In this document: one piece after another, positions 10,768 through 22,189 of the stretch
Numbering within the stretch: position 1 is the first letter of the stretch
Layout of the letters: every line of letters starts with the position of its first letter
DNA from: Annona cherimola
Lineage: Eukaryota; Streptophyta; Magnoliopsida; Magnoliales; Annonaceae
Reading direction: 5' to 3'
DNA length: 64,000 nt
NCBI GenBank assembly: GCA_030490835.1
Contig: CM059977.1
Span: 22,611,335-22,675,334, forward strand
Notes under the pieces: model-generated
Seen by the model: the letters and a program-made list of their open reading frames with translations, nothing else
The model's database searches: none
What the model was told of the DNA's origin: nothing
Program-made: the position numbers and the translations under genes

Positions 10768-11026
10768 CTTTAAATTAACAATGTATCCACACATGTGAGT
10801 CCCACAGCCCAGTTGAAAAAATTACACGATATTTACTGCATTTAAAGAATTAAAACATACATGAGCGTCAACCTGACCCGCTGTGGATCGGCGACTTTAT
10901 TGTATATCACTTGAAGAACACGATCAATTGCTTATGGACAACTAGATAAAAATGAATGAAAATTACAGCTTAATTAATTTTCCTTTTCCCTGCATATATC
11001 GCAGCAATAAACTCCCATGCTATCAT
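10768..11026. other. 3' flank of the laccase gene
   Basis: AT-rich sequence after the laccase stop on the minus strand; it should hold the 3' UTR and polyadenylation site. No other feature is seen. Confidence 0.4.
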
Positions 11027-14000
11027 CTAGCAGCGAGGAAGATCGCTGGGCGGCGGCAGCAGGGACGTCGAAGGGGTGGGCCCGTCGTCCACCACAAAGG
11101 CCATGGCCATGCCCCACGACAGGTGGACGTCCAGGTGGCAATGCATAAACCATACACCTGTATAATCATTTATTAATTAATAGCGTATAAAAATTCATTA
11201 GTAATCGTTATTAAATTTTAATCCTTTTGATAGTTTTAAAGGGAAAAAAAAATTAATTAATTACCTGGATTGTTGGCTCGGAATCGGATGACTGCCCAGC
11301 CTCCAGTGGGCACGGCGATGGTGTTGCGGACCTGCGGGTTCACCAGGTTAAACATGCTCTCGGCCGTAGCCCTGTCGTAATTCCCGAACCCCTGCGCCAG
11401 CACATAGAAATTGTACCCGTGCAGGTGCATCGGGTGGCTCTCGATCCCCAGAATCGCCGTGTTCTGGAACACGATCTCCACCGTCGAGTTGAATCGCAGC
11501 CTCTTCACCTTCGTCGACTTCACCGTCGCAGTAAGTTCCGGGCTGATGTTAGTGACGTTCGTGTAGTCGAACACCACTGGCGGCTTGTCCGGGAAGTCCT
11601 CCGTGTAGATCCCCTCCACGCCGCCGTAATGCGCCTGCAGCATCGACAGCGTCGTCGGCAGCCTGAACGACTCGTTGTTCAAGCTGGCGGCTATCTCCGG
11701 CGCCAACCCGAGGCTGATGGTGATGAACATGCGCTCGTCCATCTGCTGCGGCACCCGCTTGGAGCCGCCGTGGAGGATGGGAAGGCGGCTGTAGATGCGG
11801 AGGGCGGTGAGGTTGGAATAGAAGCGGTAGGCGGAGGCGGTGTCCTCGTTGGGCGGAAGGACAGGCATCTGGGGTGAGTCCGACTGCGCACCGGCGTATT
11901 GGATGATGCCGGTGGTGGTGGAGTTGTTGAAGGCGAGGCCGGGGGTGCTGATGTAGGGGTGCGCCGCCATATAGTAAGCTCCGGGAGTGGCGTTGGCGGT
12001 GAACAGGACGTCGGTGGTCTGGCCGGGAGCGATGACTATGAAATCCGTGTTGTAGGGCTCGGTGTAGCTGGCGTCGATGGCCACGACGGTGAAGTTGTGA
12101 CCGGCCAGCTTAAAGAAGAGCTGGTTGTTGAGAGCCGCGTTGATGACTCGCAGCATGTACGTCTTCCCCTGCTCCACTTTCTGTTTGTACGTGTCTGCAA
12201 TCGAAGAAACCAAAATTAGGCCGTGTTCGTACCGGAAATGAATAAAGTTCTTTCGAAATTTTTAAAAACTGCATTGACAATTAAAAAGTTATAAAGATTC
12301 AATTCAAGAATCTTGTTTCATTTGTCGCGCTTCAAATTGATTGGTCGAAAGGAGATCAGACGCGATGAGATGGAAACAAACGCTTACTCTTGTTGGCGCA
12401 TGGGTAGAGATCTCCGGGCCTTCCGTTGATGGTGTACGCGTCCGCGGGTGGCATCGCCCCGCCGTCGCGAGTCGCGTTGTTCTCCAGGTCTACGACGTTG
12501 GCGTTCCACCATTCACCTGCTCGACAATATGTCAGTATCAGGCAATGCTACGTCTGAGAGAGAGTGCTATGGTTATTCTCGCGTACGTACCCAGCAAAAT
12601 GGGGAATTCTCTGTGAGGGGTGATATGGGGATAGGAACGGCCGGCTCGTGGACGGATGATCAAAGCACCGTAGACGGTCGCTCGGAGCACCGAGATATGG
12701 GCGTGCCACCAGAGCGTCCCTTCTTGCATCGTGACGTTGAATCGGTACGTGTATGAGTTCCCAGGAAGCATTGGGCACTGGGTCACATACGCAGGCCCGT
12801 CGGCCCAACCCGTCAGTAATTGGAATATACCATGCCTGTAAACGAAAGATAAAAACACTAGTCATCAATTAGCAAATATTATCATAACATATGGATTGAA
12901 ATACAATTAAGTCATAAATATATTGAGAGATGGATTTAGTTACCACTTACCAGTGTATGGTCATGTTATATGGCGATTCGTTGATGACGTGAACGACGAG
13001 TTGGTCGCCCTCGCTGACGCGGATCGTGGGGCCTGGGAGTGTCCCATTCACGGCTACGATATTCAGCTCCTCGCATAGTGGCCGAACCGTCAGATTGCCC
13101 ACCTGAAACACACAAAATAAACATAAGATGGGGGGTGAAAATAAATTTATAAAGTACATCAGATAAGCATCACGTGCTTTAGAAATTTATTACAGACTAG
13201 TTGGAAATAACTGGCCAACGACAAGGAGTAATAGTCTTCTTTTGAAAATTTAGCTGAAGTCTACACTTTCAAAGAAAGAAAAATTGAACACGAAAGCTGA
13301 TATGACTGAAAAAGTAGACTCTGTCAATCATAAAATGAATACAGATAAAAAAAAGTAAAATGATTTCTTTTTGTAAAAATCAGTATTGATAATAAACTGT
13401 ATAAGTAAAGGGTGAAAATATCAAAGAATAATTTAAGTGTTTGGATAGATGCAAATGGTGGGATTAGAATAGGTATAATAGGTATAAAGTGAAAATAAAT
13501 ACGATAGTCATATGAATAGATGTGAAAATTATTAAAATTTAGAGATAAAAATGAAGAAAAAGTAAAATAATTAAGTATTTATTGCCTTTGAATTTTTCAT
13601 TGATACCCATTTCATTTCATTTTTAATTTATCGAAGAGTTACTAGAGATCGAAAAATAGAATGATGACGGTAGCGGATAATCAATGGAAATAAAAGAAAG
13701 GAAGATAAGATTTATGAGCCTCAGTGTAAATTTATGAAAATTGGTTAGTTGGCAGTAATATATAAAATCAAATGAGAAGATAGATGTACGTAAATAAAGA
13801 TGAAAAAAAGTCAAAAACTTCAACTCAAAATAGCGTTACAAGTTTTAAGAAATTTTATGCTAATTAATGCAAGAAGCATTCAAGAGTTTTGGTATCGATT
13901 TGCAATAACTGAAAACAATGGTAATGCACGCACTAGGACGGGCACTGAAACAGATGATGCTCAGCCAAAACTCGGATTGCATTCCACAGATAGATGAAAC

Positions 14001-14122
14001 TGTAAGTAGAGAATGATAGATGTTGATAAGCGTACATGGAATGTGTGTTCAACGACATGAGCGGAAGCAAGGGAAGCAAGCGCGGTAAAAATGCAAAGTA
14101 GCAAAGGCATGTAACGAGCCAT
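11027..14122 (-). CDS. Laccase (p-diphenol:oxygen oxidoreductase), multicopper oxidase
   Basis: Six exons on the minus strand, 14122-14036, 13102-12951, 12835-12591, 12516-12388, 12194-11265 and 11157-11027, join in frame to 557 aa, the usual plant laccase length. Residues 1-21 form a secretion signal, so the enzyme is apoplastic. All four copper signatures are present: HWHG (79-82), WWHAHIS (122-128), HPMHLHG (458-464) and [12 protein letters not shown] (520-531). Type 1 copper Cys is 521. Many N-x-S/T glycosylation sites are visible. Plant laccases oxidise monolignols and other phenolics with O2. Unusual points are Met531 at the position ten after the type 1 Cys, Val129 where HISW is usual, and an eroded miR397 pairing site. 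The C-terminus SDLPRC is typical. The exact paralogue is not resolved. Confidence 0.95.
12125..12145 (-). promoter_or_regulatory. Position of the miR397 target site, mismatched here
   Basis: In lignin laccases this codon stretch (VINAALNN) is the miR397 target. Here it reads CATCAACGCGGCTCTCAACA then A. By my hand alignment to the known miR397 guide there are four mismatches, at guide positions 2, 3, 9 and 12. Mismatches in the seed make regulation by canonical miR397 doubtful. Confidence 0.45.
13103..14035 (-). other. Laccase intron 1
   Basis: A 933-bp AT-rich intron between the signal-peptide exon and the first cupredoxin exon, with GT-AG borders. Short open frames inside it resemble nothing known. 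Confidence 0.7.
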
Positions 14123-14248
14123 CTTGGAACGTAGGCAAGAGCTAGGCTGGAGGGAATGTAAGGACGTGGGAAATGCTTTGTGATACAGATCTGTAAGAAA
14201 TCTCTAAGTCATAGACTGGTGATGGTTTTTAAACTCCAATGCCACCAT

Positions 14249-14258
14249 TATATATAAT
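14249..14258 (-). promoter_or_regulatory. TATA box of the laccase gene
   Basis: The minus strand reads ttattatatataatgg about 130 bases before the start codon at 14122. This predicts transcription start near 14220 and a leader of about 100 nt. Confidence 0.55.
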
Positions 14259-14259
14259 A

Positions 14260-15196
14260 AGCCTTTGAGCTGGAGAGTCGTGTTACTGAAGGTTATGCGG
14301 TTGAATATTGAGGAGGTGGTAGGAAGGATGGCCATTTGAACAAGGCACAATTTGATTCCTTCAAGAAACTGCCTTTGGCCGATCGACTTTCGGAGGATCA
14401 GTACGTCCGATAGCTCCATCCATGCATGCAAAATGTCATAAGGATTACGCAACTCAATAATTGACTGGAAATTTTCGTTAAAAAAATGATTGACCGGAAA
14501 AGGTCACAATTCATTAGGTGAAATGCATTCATTCATAAGTCAATAATTTGTTACTTGAGTACCAAGTCTTACATTAGGAAGTATTCCGGGAGTGCATTAG
14601 GGCTTGAATGAGATGTAAATGGAATAAACTTTCTCATTTTCCAAACTTATTTTTAGTATAAATTTTCGCTTTTCATAAGTTGTAACTTCACATTTTCTAA
14701 TAATTTTTTATTTTTCAATATACAATAAGCTTTCTTATCAATTCTTTATCCCATTATATCTTATTCCATTTTTTCTTATACTTCCGATCAATTCTAAGGT
14801 TTATATGGTAGGAATATAATATGAGCTAGTCTTTTGGTGTAAGAATCAATCTATGGAATTCCTAATTTATATATGAACAAATCTCTCACCTTGGTGCCAC
14901 AATGCATGCTGCGTCCTGGTAATCCGCTTGCTCGGTAAAAGAGGCATCGTGGGTTTGTAGTCGTGGCAATAGTTTCCCCATTACTGTGGGAGTGTCTGCG
15001 GTATAAAAAAATTAGTGATATTGTTAAATGTTTATTAGAATATTATATAAAATTTGTAAGAACGTCTCGCAATTTAATTGTACTATTAATTGAGATAATT
15101 GTAAATACCCATAAAAAATCTATCATCTTGGTTAGTCATCATAGAATTTTTTTTAATAAATTTTTTGATGAACTTTGTTTATGATGAAAAAATATA
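14260..15196. other. Laccase upstream region
   Basis: Presumed laccase promoter followed by AT-rich spacer. About 14590-14830 resembles a diverged AT-rich short transposon, but no clear ends were found. No coding sequence is recognised. Confidence 0.4.
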
Positions 15197-15862
15197 GTTA
15201 AGAAAACATACAATAGATAACTAACAATGGTCTTGATTAACTAAATTCAATGATCAAAGTCACCAAAAAATCTTATATAAAACAATCATTTAATTGTCTT
15301 TTCATTTTTTGTGAATTTATAATTATTACCTTACAAATATTGATTTTATAAAATATTTGAAAAGCAACCCTATTATATATGAGTGGATCTTGTGGCCTAT
15401 GTAAATAAGGTCAAAGATATATGCAACAATAGGTGATCCCATGCGCGTTCGACTATGGGACCCCCTTAAAAATATTTTTTAAATTTTTTTATAAATATGT
15501 AGAGCTAGATGTATTTAACCAATAAAACCGTTAAGAAAACATACAATGGATAACTAACAATGGTCTTGATTAACTAAATTCAACGATCAAAGTCACCAAA
15601 AAATCTTATATAAAACAATCATTCAATCGTCTTTTCATTTTTTGTGAATTTATAATTATTACCTTACAAATATTGATTTTATTAAATATTTGAAAAGCAA
15701 CCCTATTATATATGAGTGGATCTTGTGGCCTATGTAAATAAGGTCAAAGATATATGCAACGAGAGGTGATCCCATGTGCGATTGACTATGGGACCCCCTT
15801 AAAAATATTTTTTAATTTTTTTATAAATATGTAGAGCTAGGTGTATTTAACCTATAAAACCT
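15197..15862 (+). repeat. 333-bp tandem duplication
   Basis: Two direct copies, 15197-15529 and 15530-15862, lie back to back. Each starts gttaagaaaacatacaat and includes aatggtcttgattaacta, gagtggatcttgtggcctat and ctatgggacccccttaaaaa. They differ by only a few substitutions, so the duplication is recent. The end of copy 2 also forms the left arm of the foldback unit that follows, suggesting the duplication involved that element. Confidence 0.88.
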
Positions 15863-16095
15863 AGTTTTACCATTTTTAGATGCTTTTAAGTATTTTTATT
15901 TTTAAACACAGTGACATTTTTGTAATTTTTTAACTCAAAAAATACGAATAATATTATTGTGTTTAAAAATAAAAAATACTTAAAAGTATTTAAAAATAAT
16001 AAAACTTGATTTATAGGTTAAATACACCTAGCTATACATGTTTATAAAAAAAATTAAAAAATGAGCCCTAGGGCCGAACACATGGGGGACCCTCA
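15790..16095. mobile_element. Foldback element (family D)
   Basis: The left arm (ctatgggacccccttaaaaa, gagctaggtgtatttaacct) is matched in reverse by the right arm (aggttaaatacacctagct, then gggggaccctcatgtg). The pivot lies in tttttaaacaca..tgtgtttaaaaata. Arms are about 130 bp. Related units occur at 5890-6165 and 18395-18640. No coding capacity. Confidence 0.6.
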
Positions 16096-16975
16096 TGTGT
16101 AACAATGTACTTAGGATTATACAGCACCTAACCTTGATAGTTATAATGTCAAATTTTACCAATCAGACTTGAAATTTTAACCGAAAAATCTTAATGACTG
16201 TTGATGACAAGAGCATTTGCAAAAAAAAAAAGAAAAAAAGTTCATAAGCAAGATTTGTTTACAAAGTTAATAGTTATGAACTATAATATAAAAATTGCAA
16301 AATCAGAAAAAGAGAAAAGCAAACGAATACTTTCTGTAAATTAATAGTATATATTATGCAAAAGGTCACACCCCTGATTAAATGATAATTGTATCTCCAC
16401 AGGATTAACTAGAAACTTATTTCGTATATTTAAAAGTCATTTTTTTGCTGAGATATTTAAAAGTTGTTTAGATCAAATAATGATATGCAAAGAAGGTTCA
16501 CCAACTAATTATATATTTTTGCGAATTAACATTAGAGTAGAGAAGACTCCAAAGAACAGTGCAATGCCATTTGCAGGGGGATATAAACCAAATTACCAAT
16601 GCCGTCAACATTAATTCGATTAAAAACAAGGGAGATGACCTCATCCATGACTTCCACCGGTTCAGGTCGGCCAACAAGCTTGAAAAACAGTTAAGTGAAA
16701 AGATAATTACGAATTGACTTGGCAAGCATGACAGGAACGAGTTAAGAAACCAACTTGTTGCTGGCTCCCACGGACTTTGAAAACAATCACTCTTACAAAT
16801 TTATCTCACTTCTAAATCAGTACTAAATAGAAAATATATATATATATATATCCATTTGTATTAATTTGCATTTACTGTAATTAGCTCTAGATTAAACTGT
16901 TCTGTGTGAATATAAACAAATATACACACCAAAGAGTAATGATTAGCTAATAATTATTTTCCGTGACTATAATAA
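16096..16975. other. AT-rich spacer with (AT)n microsatellite
   Basis: No gene is recognised. An (AT)n run lies at about 16831-16850. The minus-strand open frame at 16498-16725 does not resemble a known protein and I do not call it. Confidence 0.4.
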
Positions 16976-16980
16976 TATTT

Positions 16981-17253
16981 GTGTTTAGGAAGCTGTAAAA
17001 CTTTTGATGAAAAGTTTTTTATGTAAAAGTTGTTAAATTAGTAGAAAATGATGTGATATTGTAGGGGTAATGATGAGGAGTAAAGAGAATAAATTTAAAA
17101 TAAATAGGTTAGTTGTATTGGTAGTTGTGTAGAAATGATTGAAGATTAGGGTTGTTGTATAAAAAAAATGTGTAAAAAATTAAAAAAAGAGTAGTTATGG
17201 AGAGTGAAAAGTTTTAACTTGACAACTTTTGCAAATTGCCAAAGACACCCTAA
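16981..17253 (-). mobile_element. Tourist-like MITE, family A (reverse)
   Basis: It runs from gtgtttaggaagctgtaaaa to tgccaaagacaccc followed by TAA, with the family A body in reverse (for example ttgtgtagaaatgattgaa and gagaataaatttaaaata). Confidence 0.7.
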
Positions 17254-17699
17254 GGTTGTTAAAAACAGATTTTTCCAGCAAAAATGGCAGAGAAAATGCT
17301 ATACTTTTGAATGGCAATTTAATAAAAATTATATATTACTGGAGCTAATATGGGAGGTTGTCCATATGGTTCCCCCCAAGTCCGTAGTTCAAAGATTCCA
17401 CTGTACATATTAATTAAAAAAATATTTTCAACCATTCAGGGTGAAAATAAAATAAATCAGATATTAGCAAAAAATTATATGCTAAAAAAATTGAGACGCA
17501 ATACTTTTAAAAATATAAATATACTTTTTTAGACTCATGTAGATAAAATTCACGTATATAATGTTTCAGATTATATAATTTTTTTGTAAATATTAATTAT
17601 AGTTACAATTATTTAATTACCACCATTTGTTTTGAATAATTTTCATTGTAATTTTAAGATAATGTATTCAAAGAGATTATTAAAGAGAAAAAATAAAAT

Positions 17700-17940
17700 A
17701 TTAATTTTTTGGAAGATCTTCAAACGACAGGGGTGGGAACTTCCCCCGGAACCGAAACCGGCGGCGGTGCTGATCCACCCTGTTCCACCATTGGTAGATT
17801 GACCTCCGGAGTTTCAAAAGGTCTCTTTTTATTTTTTTTCTTCACTTGTGTGTTTGACCACCAGATTTTCACAGCCCAACATAAATACTATCCGGACCCG
17901 CATCTAAAACAACCTTACCCGCATCTAAAACAACCTTGAA
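17700..17940 (-). pseudogene. Unrecognised coding-like fragment, Pro/Val-rich C-terminal end
   Basis: On the minus strand an open frame runs from about 17886 to a TGA at about 17723. It encodes WAVKIWWSNTQVKKKNKKRP followed by FETPEVNLPMVEQGGSAPPP and an end rich in Pro and Val. The stretch is much less AT-rich than its surroundings. It has no start codon or clear splice acceptor. It could be a captured exon or a relic of an old gene. I do not recognise the family. Confidence 0.25.
17896..17937 (+). repeat. 21-bp tandem duplication
   Basis: The unit acccgcatctaaaacaacct followed by t occurs twice in a row, at 17896 and 17917. It is a small perfect duplication in noncoding sequence. Confidence 0.85.
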
Positions 17941-17999
17941 CTGGTGATCGAATTCTTGGAAAGACAGCTGCTCAAGTTTCATTCATTAGACTAGTAATC

Positions 18000-18394
18000 T
18001 GAAAAAAAACAGAGTTTCATTAGACTAACCACTTTCCACCTAACTCGACTTTTGATCAGCATGCGGTCCTGACACGTGAACGATTTATTATTATTATTTG
18101 AGAGAAACGTGAACCATGATCTAGAACACGTGGCATTTGATCGGTTGGTCCCGTCGGACCATTGCACACCCCATGGCATTTATCTCGTGCTGCTAATTTG
18201 GATGGATGCTAATAATAAGACAATGATTATAAAATAGGCGTTCTGTCAGTAAATTTCCTTGGGCTACCGTTGTCCAACGATTCTTCTTTCTGCTTGCGGA
18301 TGCGCGTCGCGAGAGAGGAGGGATTCACTGCATGAAAACGACCTTTAGCCAAGATGGCTGTTTTCGGCGGACTCAGGGGACTTTTGGCGTGCGG
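18000..18394. promoter_or_regulatory. Noncoding island with two G-box (CACGTG) motifs
   Basis: This stretch is less AT-rich than its flanks. CACGTG cores occur in gacacgtgaacg (about 18074) and aacacgtggcat (about 18127), alongside acgtgaac. Such motifs bind bZIP or bHLH factors in plant promoters. No gene start could be tied to it, so a regulatory role is only a possibility. Confidence 0.25.
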
Positions 18395-18640
18395 AATTTT
18401 TTTTTTTTTTTCATTTTTAATAAAACTTTAAATTTAGATATATTTAATCTATAGACTAAGTTTTATTATTTTTGAAGATACGTATATATTTATTTTGGAT
18501 TTTTAAATATAAGATTATTTAAAATTCAAAATATATATACATTTTTTAAAATGGGAAATTTTAATTTACAGTTAAGTAAATCTAGATTAATAATTTTATA
18601 AAAACAAAAAATACACATAGGCGGTCCACTACACTTAGTA
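18395..18640. mobile_element. Foldback element (family D)
   Basis: An imperfect palindrome. The left arm ataaaactttaaatttagat.. pairs with the right arm ..aaatctagattaataatttt. It resembles the units at 5890-6165 and 15790-16095. Flanks read gtgcgg and aggcggtcc. Noncoding. Confidence 0.5.
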
Positions 18641-18965
18641 TTGATGGAAAAAAAATTCATCTTTCGTCACTCGGTGTTGATGTGATTTATTATCTTATTA
18701 TTTAATTACCTATTTTTCTCATTAGTATTTATTATATGCAACTAGATCTAGGGACTTTTCATTCCTAATTATATAACGTGCGAAAAATTGCAAACGTATT
18801 ACTAGTTAAAAAAATTGCTTCTGCACTTATGCAATTTTCCTAAAACTGTATGCGTATTATTTTCAGTATAAAAAATAAAAATGAAAAAGTGCTCCTATAA
18901 ACAAATAAATTGCAAGAAATAGCTTTAAAATACGAAAATTATTTTTTTAAAAATTCTTCACATTA

Positions 18966-19241
18966 GGGTGTATTTGGCAATAATAAAAACTTGTCAACTT
19001 AAAATTTTCAGTTTAAACCTTTTCACTTTCCATAATTATCCTATTTTTAATTATTTTTTCATATTTTCCTATATAAATATCCTTTTTAAATCTTTTTTCA
19101 CAACTACCCCTGTAACTACTATTTTAACTATATTCTCTTTAATCTCATCATTACCTCTGTCATTCATATTACTTCTCTTATTTCAAAAAAATTTATACCA
19201 AAAGATTTTTCAAAAGTTTTATCAAAGGGCAAACACACCCT
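18966..19241 (+). mobile_element. Tourist-like MITE, family A, with TTA target duplication
   Basis: It starts gggtgtatttggcaataata and ends gggcaaacacaccc. TTA precedes the start and follows the end, the 3-bp duplication typical of PIF/Harbinger (Tourist) elements. Confidence 0.8.
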
Positions 19242-19337
19242 TAAATAGAAATATTTTTTAAAATAACAATTTTATGTAAAGTGTTTCCTTGCATCTTATT
19301 TGTTTATGGGGGTATTTTTATCATTAAAACTTTTTAC

Positions 19338-19640
19338 TAAGTGTGTTTTAGGAAGTGATAAGATTTTTGGATGAAATTTTTTTATGTAAATGTTTTTTAA
19401 TTAGGAAAAATGACGTGATATGATAGGGGTAAGATAAAAAGTAAAAAGAATAAATTTTTTTGACAAGAATAAAAAGAATAAAGTCAAAATAGATATATTG
19501 GTTGTGTTAGTAGCAATATAGAAGAAAAGTAAGGTAATTAAATAAACATGCATGAAGGAAATGATTAAAAATAGGATAATTATGGAAGAGTAAACAGTTT
19601 TTGTTTAAAAAGTGTTTATGGTATCCAAATATGCTCTAAA
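19338..19640 (-). mobile_element. Tourist-like MITE, family A (reverse)
   Basis: It runs from agtgtgttttaggaagtgat to aagtgtttatggtatcc, with the family A body in reverse and a small internal insertion around 19455-19475. It lies about 100 bp from the forward copy at 18966, forming an inverted pair. Confidence 0.65.
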
Positions 19641-21340
19641 AATAATACACCTACAATTTAATGCAAATCATGTAAGTATGATCTAATTTTTTTTTTTATA
19701 AATGAGTGATACGCTGACAATTTAACTCAAATTATGTAGGTATGGGTGCAAAAATAACTCAAGTTTACACTTTACACTAGCAATTTACTGGATATATTAC
19801 GTACCTAGACATCAAAAAACCGTTCACTATTACATTTAAATACCGTGTGCAATTAGAATAAAAAAAACTATATGCAACCATTGTAAGCAACAGTTCCTTG
19901 CAGCTTATAATATTATATGCGGTAAAATTTATTCGCTATATAAAGATTGTTGTATAATTGATTGTTATTGTACCGCGTGAAGCCAAAATTTAAATTTCAG
20001 TAGACGAATATGGCAGTAAATAAAAACTTTTATTTTCGAGACTATTAATATTTTTAGTTTTGATACCACATGCATGAATTCCATTGCCAGGTGAAACCAA
20101 ATGCATGAATTTGTAATTCCAATATATATTTTCTAAATCATATGCAGTAGTTCGTGGATATTAATTCTAGAACCATGCGTCTAGCCAGCTATAAGATTAA
20201 AAAACAACTAGTGCACGAGAGAAGGAAATTAGATAGCACGAACAGTTCCAGTACTGAACATGCATGTATAAAGAATATTTTGCAGACAAAATTAAATTTC
20301 AACTGAAGTCTTATAAGAGTGATGTCATTCAATTGTATTTTTAATGTCTGCTCATTATTGTACTGTTATTATTAATTGGTTAATTACTTAATCGGATTAG
20401 AACAGTCCAACTGTCCAAGTACTGTCCCAAGACCGTATGATGCCACAGCAGGATAACTGCGAGGGGGCGGCATGCGGGCGAAGTGGACGGAGTCGTAGAC
20501 TCTACACACTGTCACAGGGGGATCGCCGTTCGGTAGAGTGTCCTGGTCTGAATTCGTTTAATACAAGCCAAAAAGATTATGCTACTATACGTACAATGGG
20601 TTGTTGCTTAAATATCTAAATACGGCCAAAAGGATTATCATCTAAGAATAAGTATCGATCCATAAAAAATTTCTTATTATGAATTATGAGACTCATAAAT
20701 ATGTCTATAAATTAACAAATACATGAGGTCAATTCATGGATTCTCTTGCACTTGCGCCATTGTTGGAAATTATAAATTGATTTCTAAAATTAGATAAACA
20801 TGATAAAAAGTACATATTTTAAAAAATTATATTTTCAAATTAATAATTTACCAAGAGCTTGCGTAAAAAAAACTAATGCTGAATGCAACCACTGAAGTGG
20901 GTTTTGATATGAGCCCTCAATTTAGGTAGTTTCTTTTATTAACGAAAAAAAAAAACTGAAAAAATTGAACTTGCGGAACACTTCATGTACGTGCATGGCT
21001 GATCTCAAGTCCGTCTGCATGTCATGACTCGTGACAGCACAGGCACGTATGTTTCCTCCAATACCGAACGATCACGTCAGACAGTCGTCAGAGTTATCAC
21101 GTGAATTTGGGTTGCTGATGCCTTTGTCAGTTGCATTTGCCGTGCGATGATTCATTCGACTGATGGGATTTTTTCGGCGACCTTCTACGTACATTCAAAA
21201 AACAATTCCGTGCATCCTTCTCGTTCCTCCGGACGCCCATAGGGAATTGCCACGTCCCATCTCTTGGACCCAGGGAGCAAAGCAAACTGAGACGGCTCTG
21301 CTCTTTATTAATTTTTCCATCCGTATATGAAAATATTTTA
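19641..21340. other. Intergenic spacer with two less AT-rich islands
   Basis: Islands at about 20400-20560 and 20990-21300 are markedly richer in GC than the flanks. The second contains atcacgtgaattt and ccacgtccc, motifs of the G-box/ABRE type. The frame at 20437-20619 encodes 60 aa that I do not recognise. These could be conserved noncoding DNA or remnants of captured genes. Confidence 0.3.
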
Positions 21341-21760
21341 GTTCACGTAAATATACTATAATTTATGATGCATTTGGCATAGGTTCTACGTAATCATAAA
21401 ATATAAATATATTGCACTAATTGTATTTAGAATTTTTATTTTATTAACACACTAATTTTCATCTAAATTAGATATGTGCATGAGTTCCATCTGAAAAAAA
21501 GTACAAAATCAACGTAATAAAATATTTAATGCAAATGACAATTTTAAAGTTATTTTTAAATATATAAACTAAGGGTGTAAGCCGGACATGTTTTACTGAG
21601 CCCGGACCCGGTACCTATGCCGACACTATATGTTCCGGTTCGAGTCAAATCCGACACCGAACCTTATGCCACTAATCCGAGCTGAGCCTGAGCAGGGTTT
21701 AGAATTAGTATTCAAAAAATCAAAAATTGACCATGCTTGGATTTGGAATGGCCTAATTTT

Positions 21761-22188
21761 TAGTTAATTTTTTAATCTTCGTTTTTGAGTTTTTAGTCAA
21801 AAAATAAAAAATTATTATTTTTTATTAAAATTACTAAGATATTTATTTTTAATTGATATCAGTCCATAATATCCTTTTCTTTAATTTATAAATATAAGTT
21901 TTTTAGTTAATTTTTTAATCTTCGTTTTTGAGTTTTTAGTCAAAAAATAAAAAATTATTATTTTTTATTAAAATTACTAAGATATTTATTTTTAATTGAT
22001 ATCAGTCCATAATATCCTTTTCTTTAATTTATAAATATAAGTTTTTTAGTTAATTTTTTAATCTTCGTTTTTGAGTTTTTAGTCAAAAAATCAAAAATTA
22101 TTATTTTTTATTAAAATTACTAAGATATTTATTTTTAATTGATATCAGTCCATAATATCCTTTTCTTTAATTTATAAATATAATTTTT
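21761..22188 (+). repeat. 143-bp tandem repeat, three copies
   Basis: Copies begin with tagttaattttttaatcttc at 21761, 21904 and 22047, giving a period of 143 bp. The unit contains gagtttttagtcaaaaaata and gatatcagtccataatatcc. Copies are nearly identical; copy 3 has caaaaaatc where the others have caaaaaata. Very AT-rich and noncoding. The low divergence points to a young amplification. Confidence 0.92.
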
Positions 22189-22189
22189 A

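Noticed and set aside
11419..12219. Long plus-strand open frames opposite the laccase
   Set aside because: They are antisense shadows of the GC-rich laccase exon 5, which has full family identity on the minus strand.
21761..22188. CRISPR-like array
   Set aside because: Repeats are contiguous with no unique spacers, and the DNA is a plant nuclear genome.
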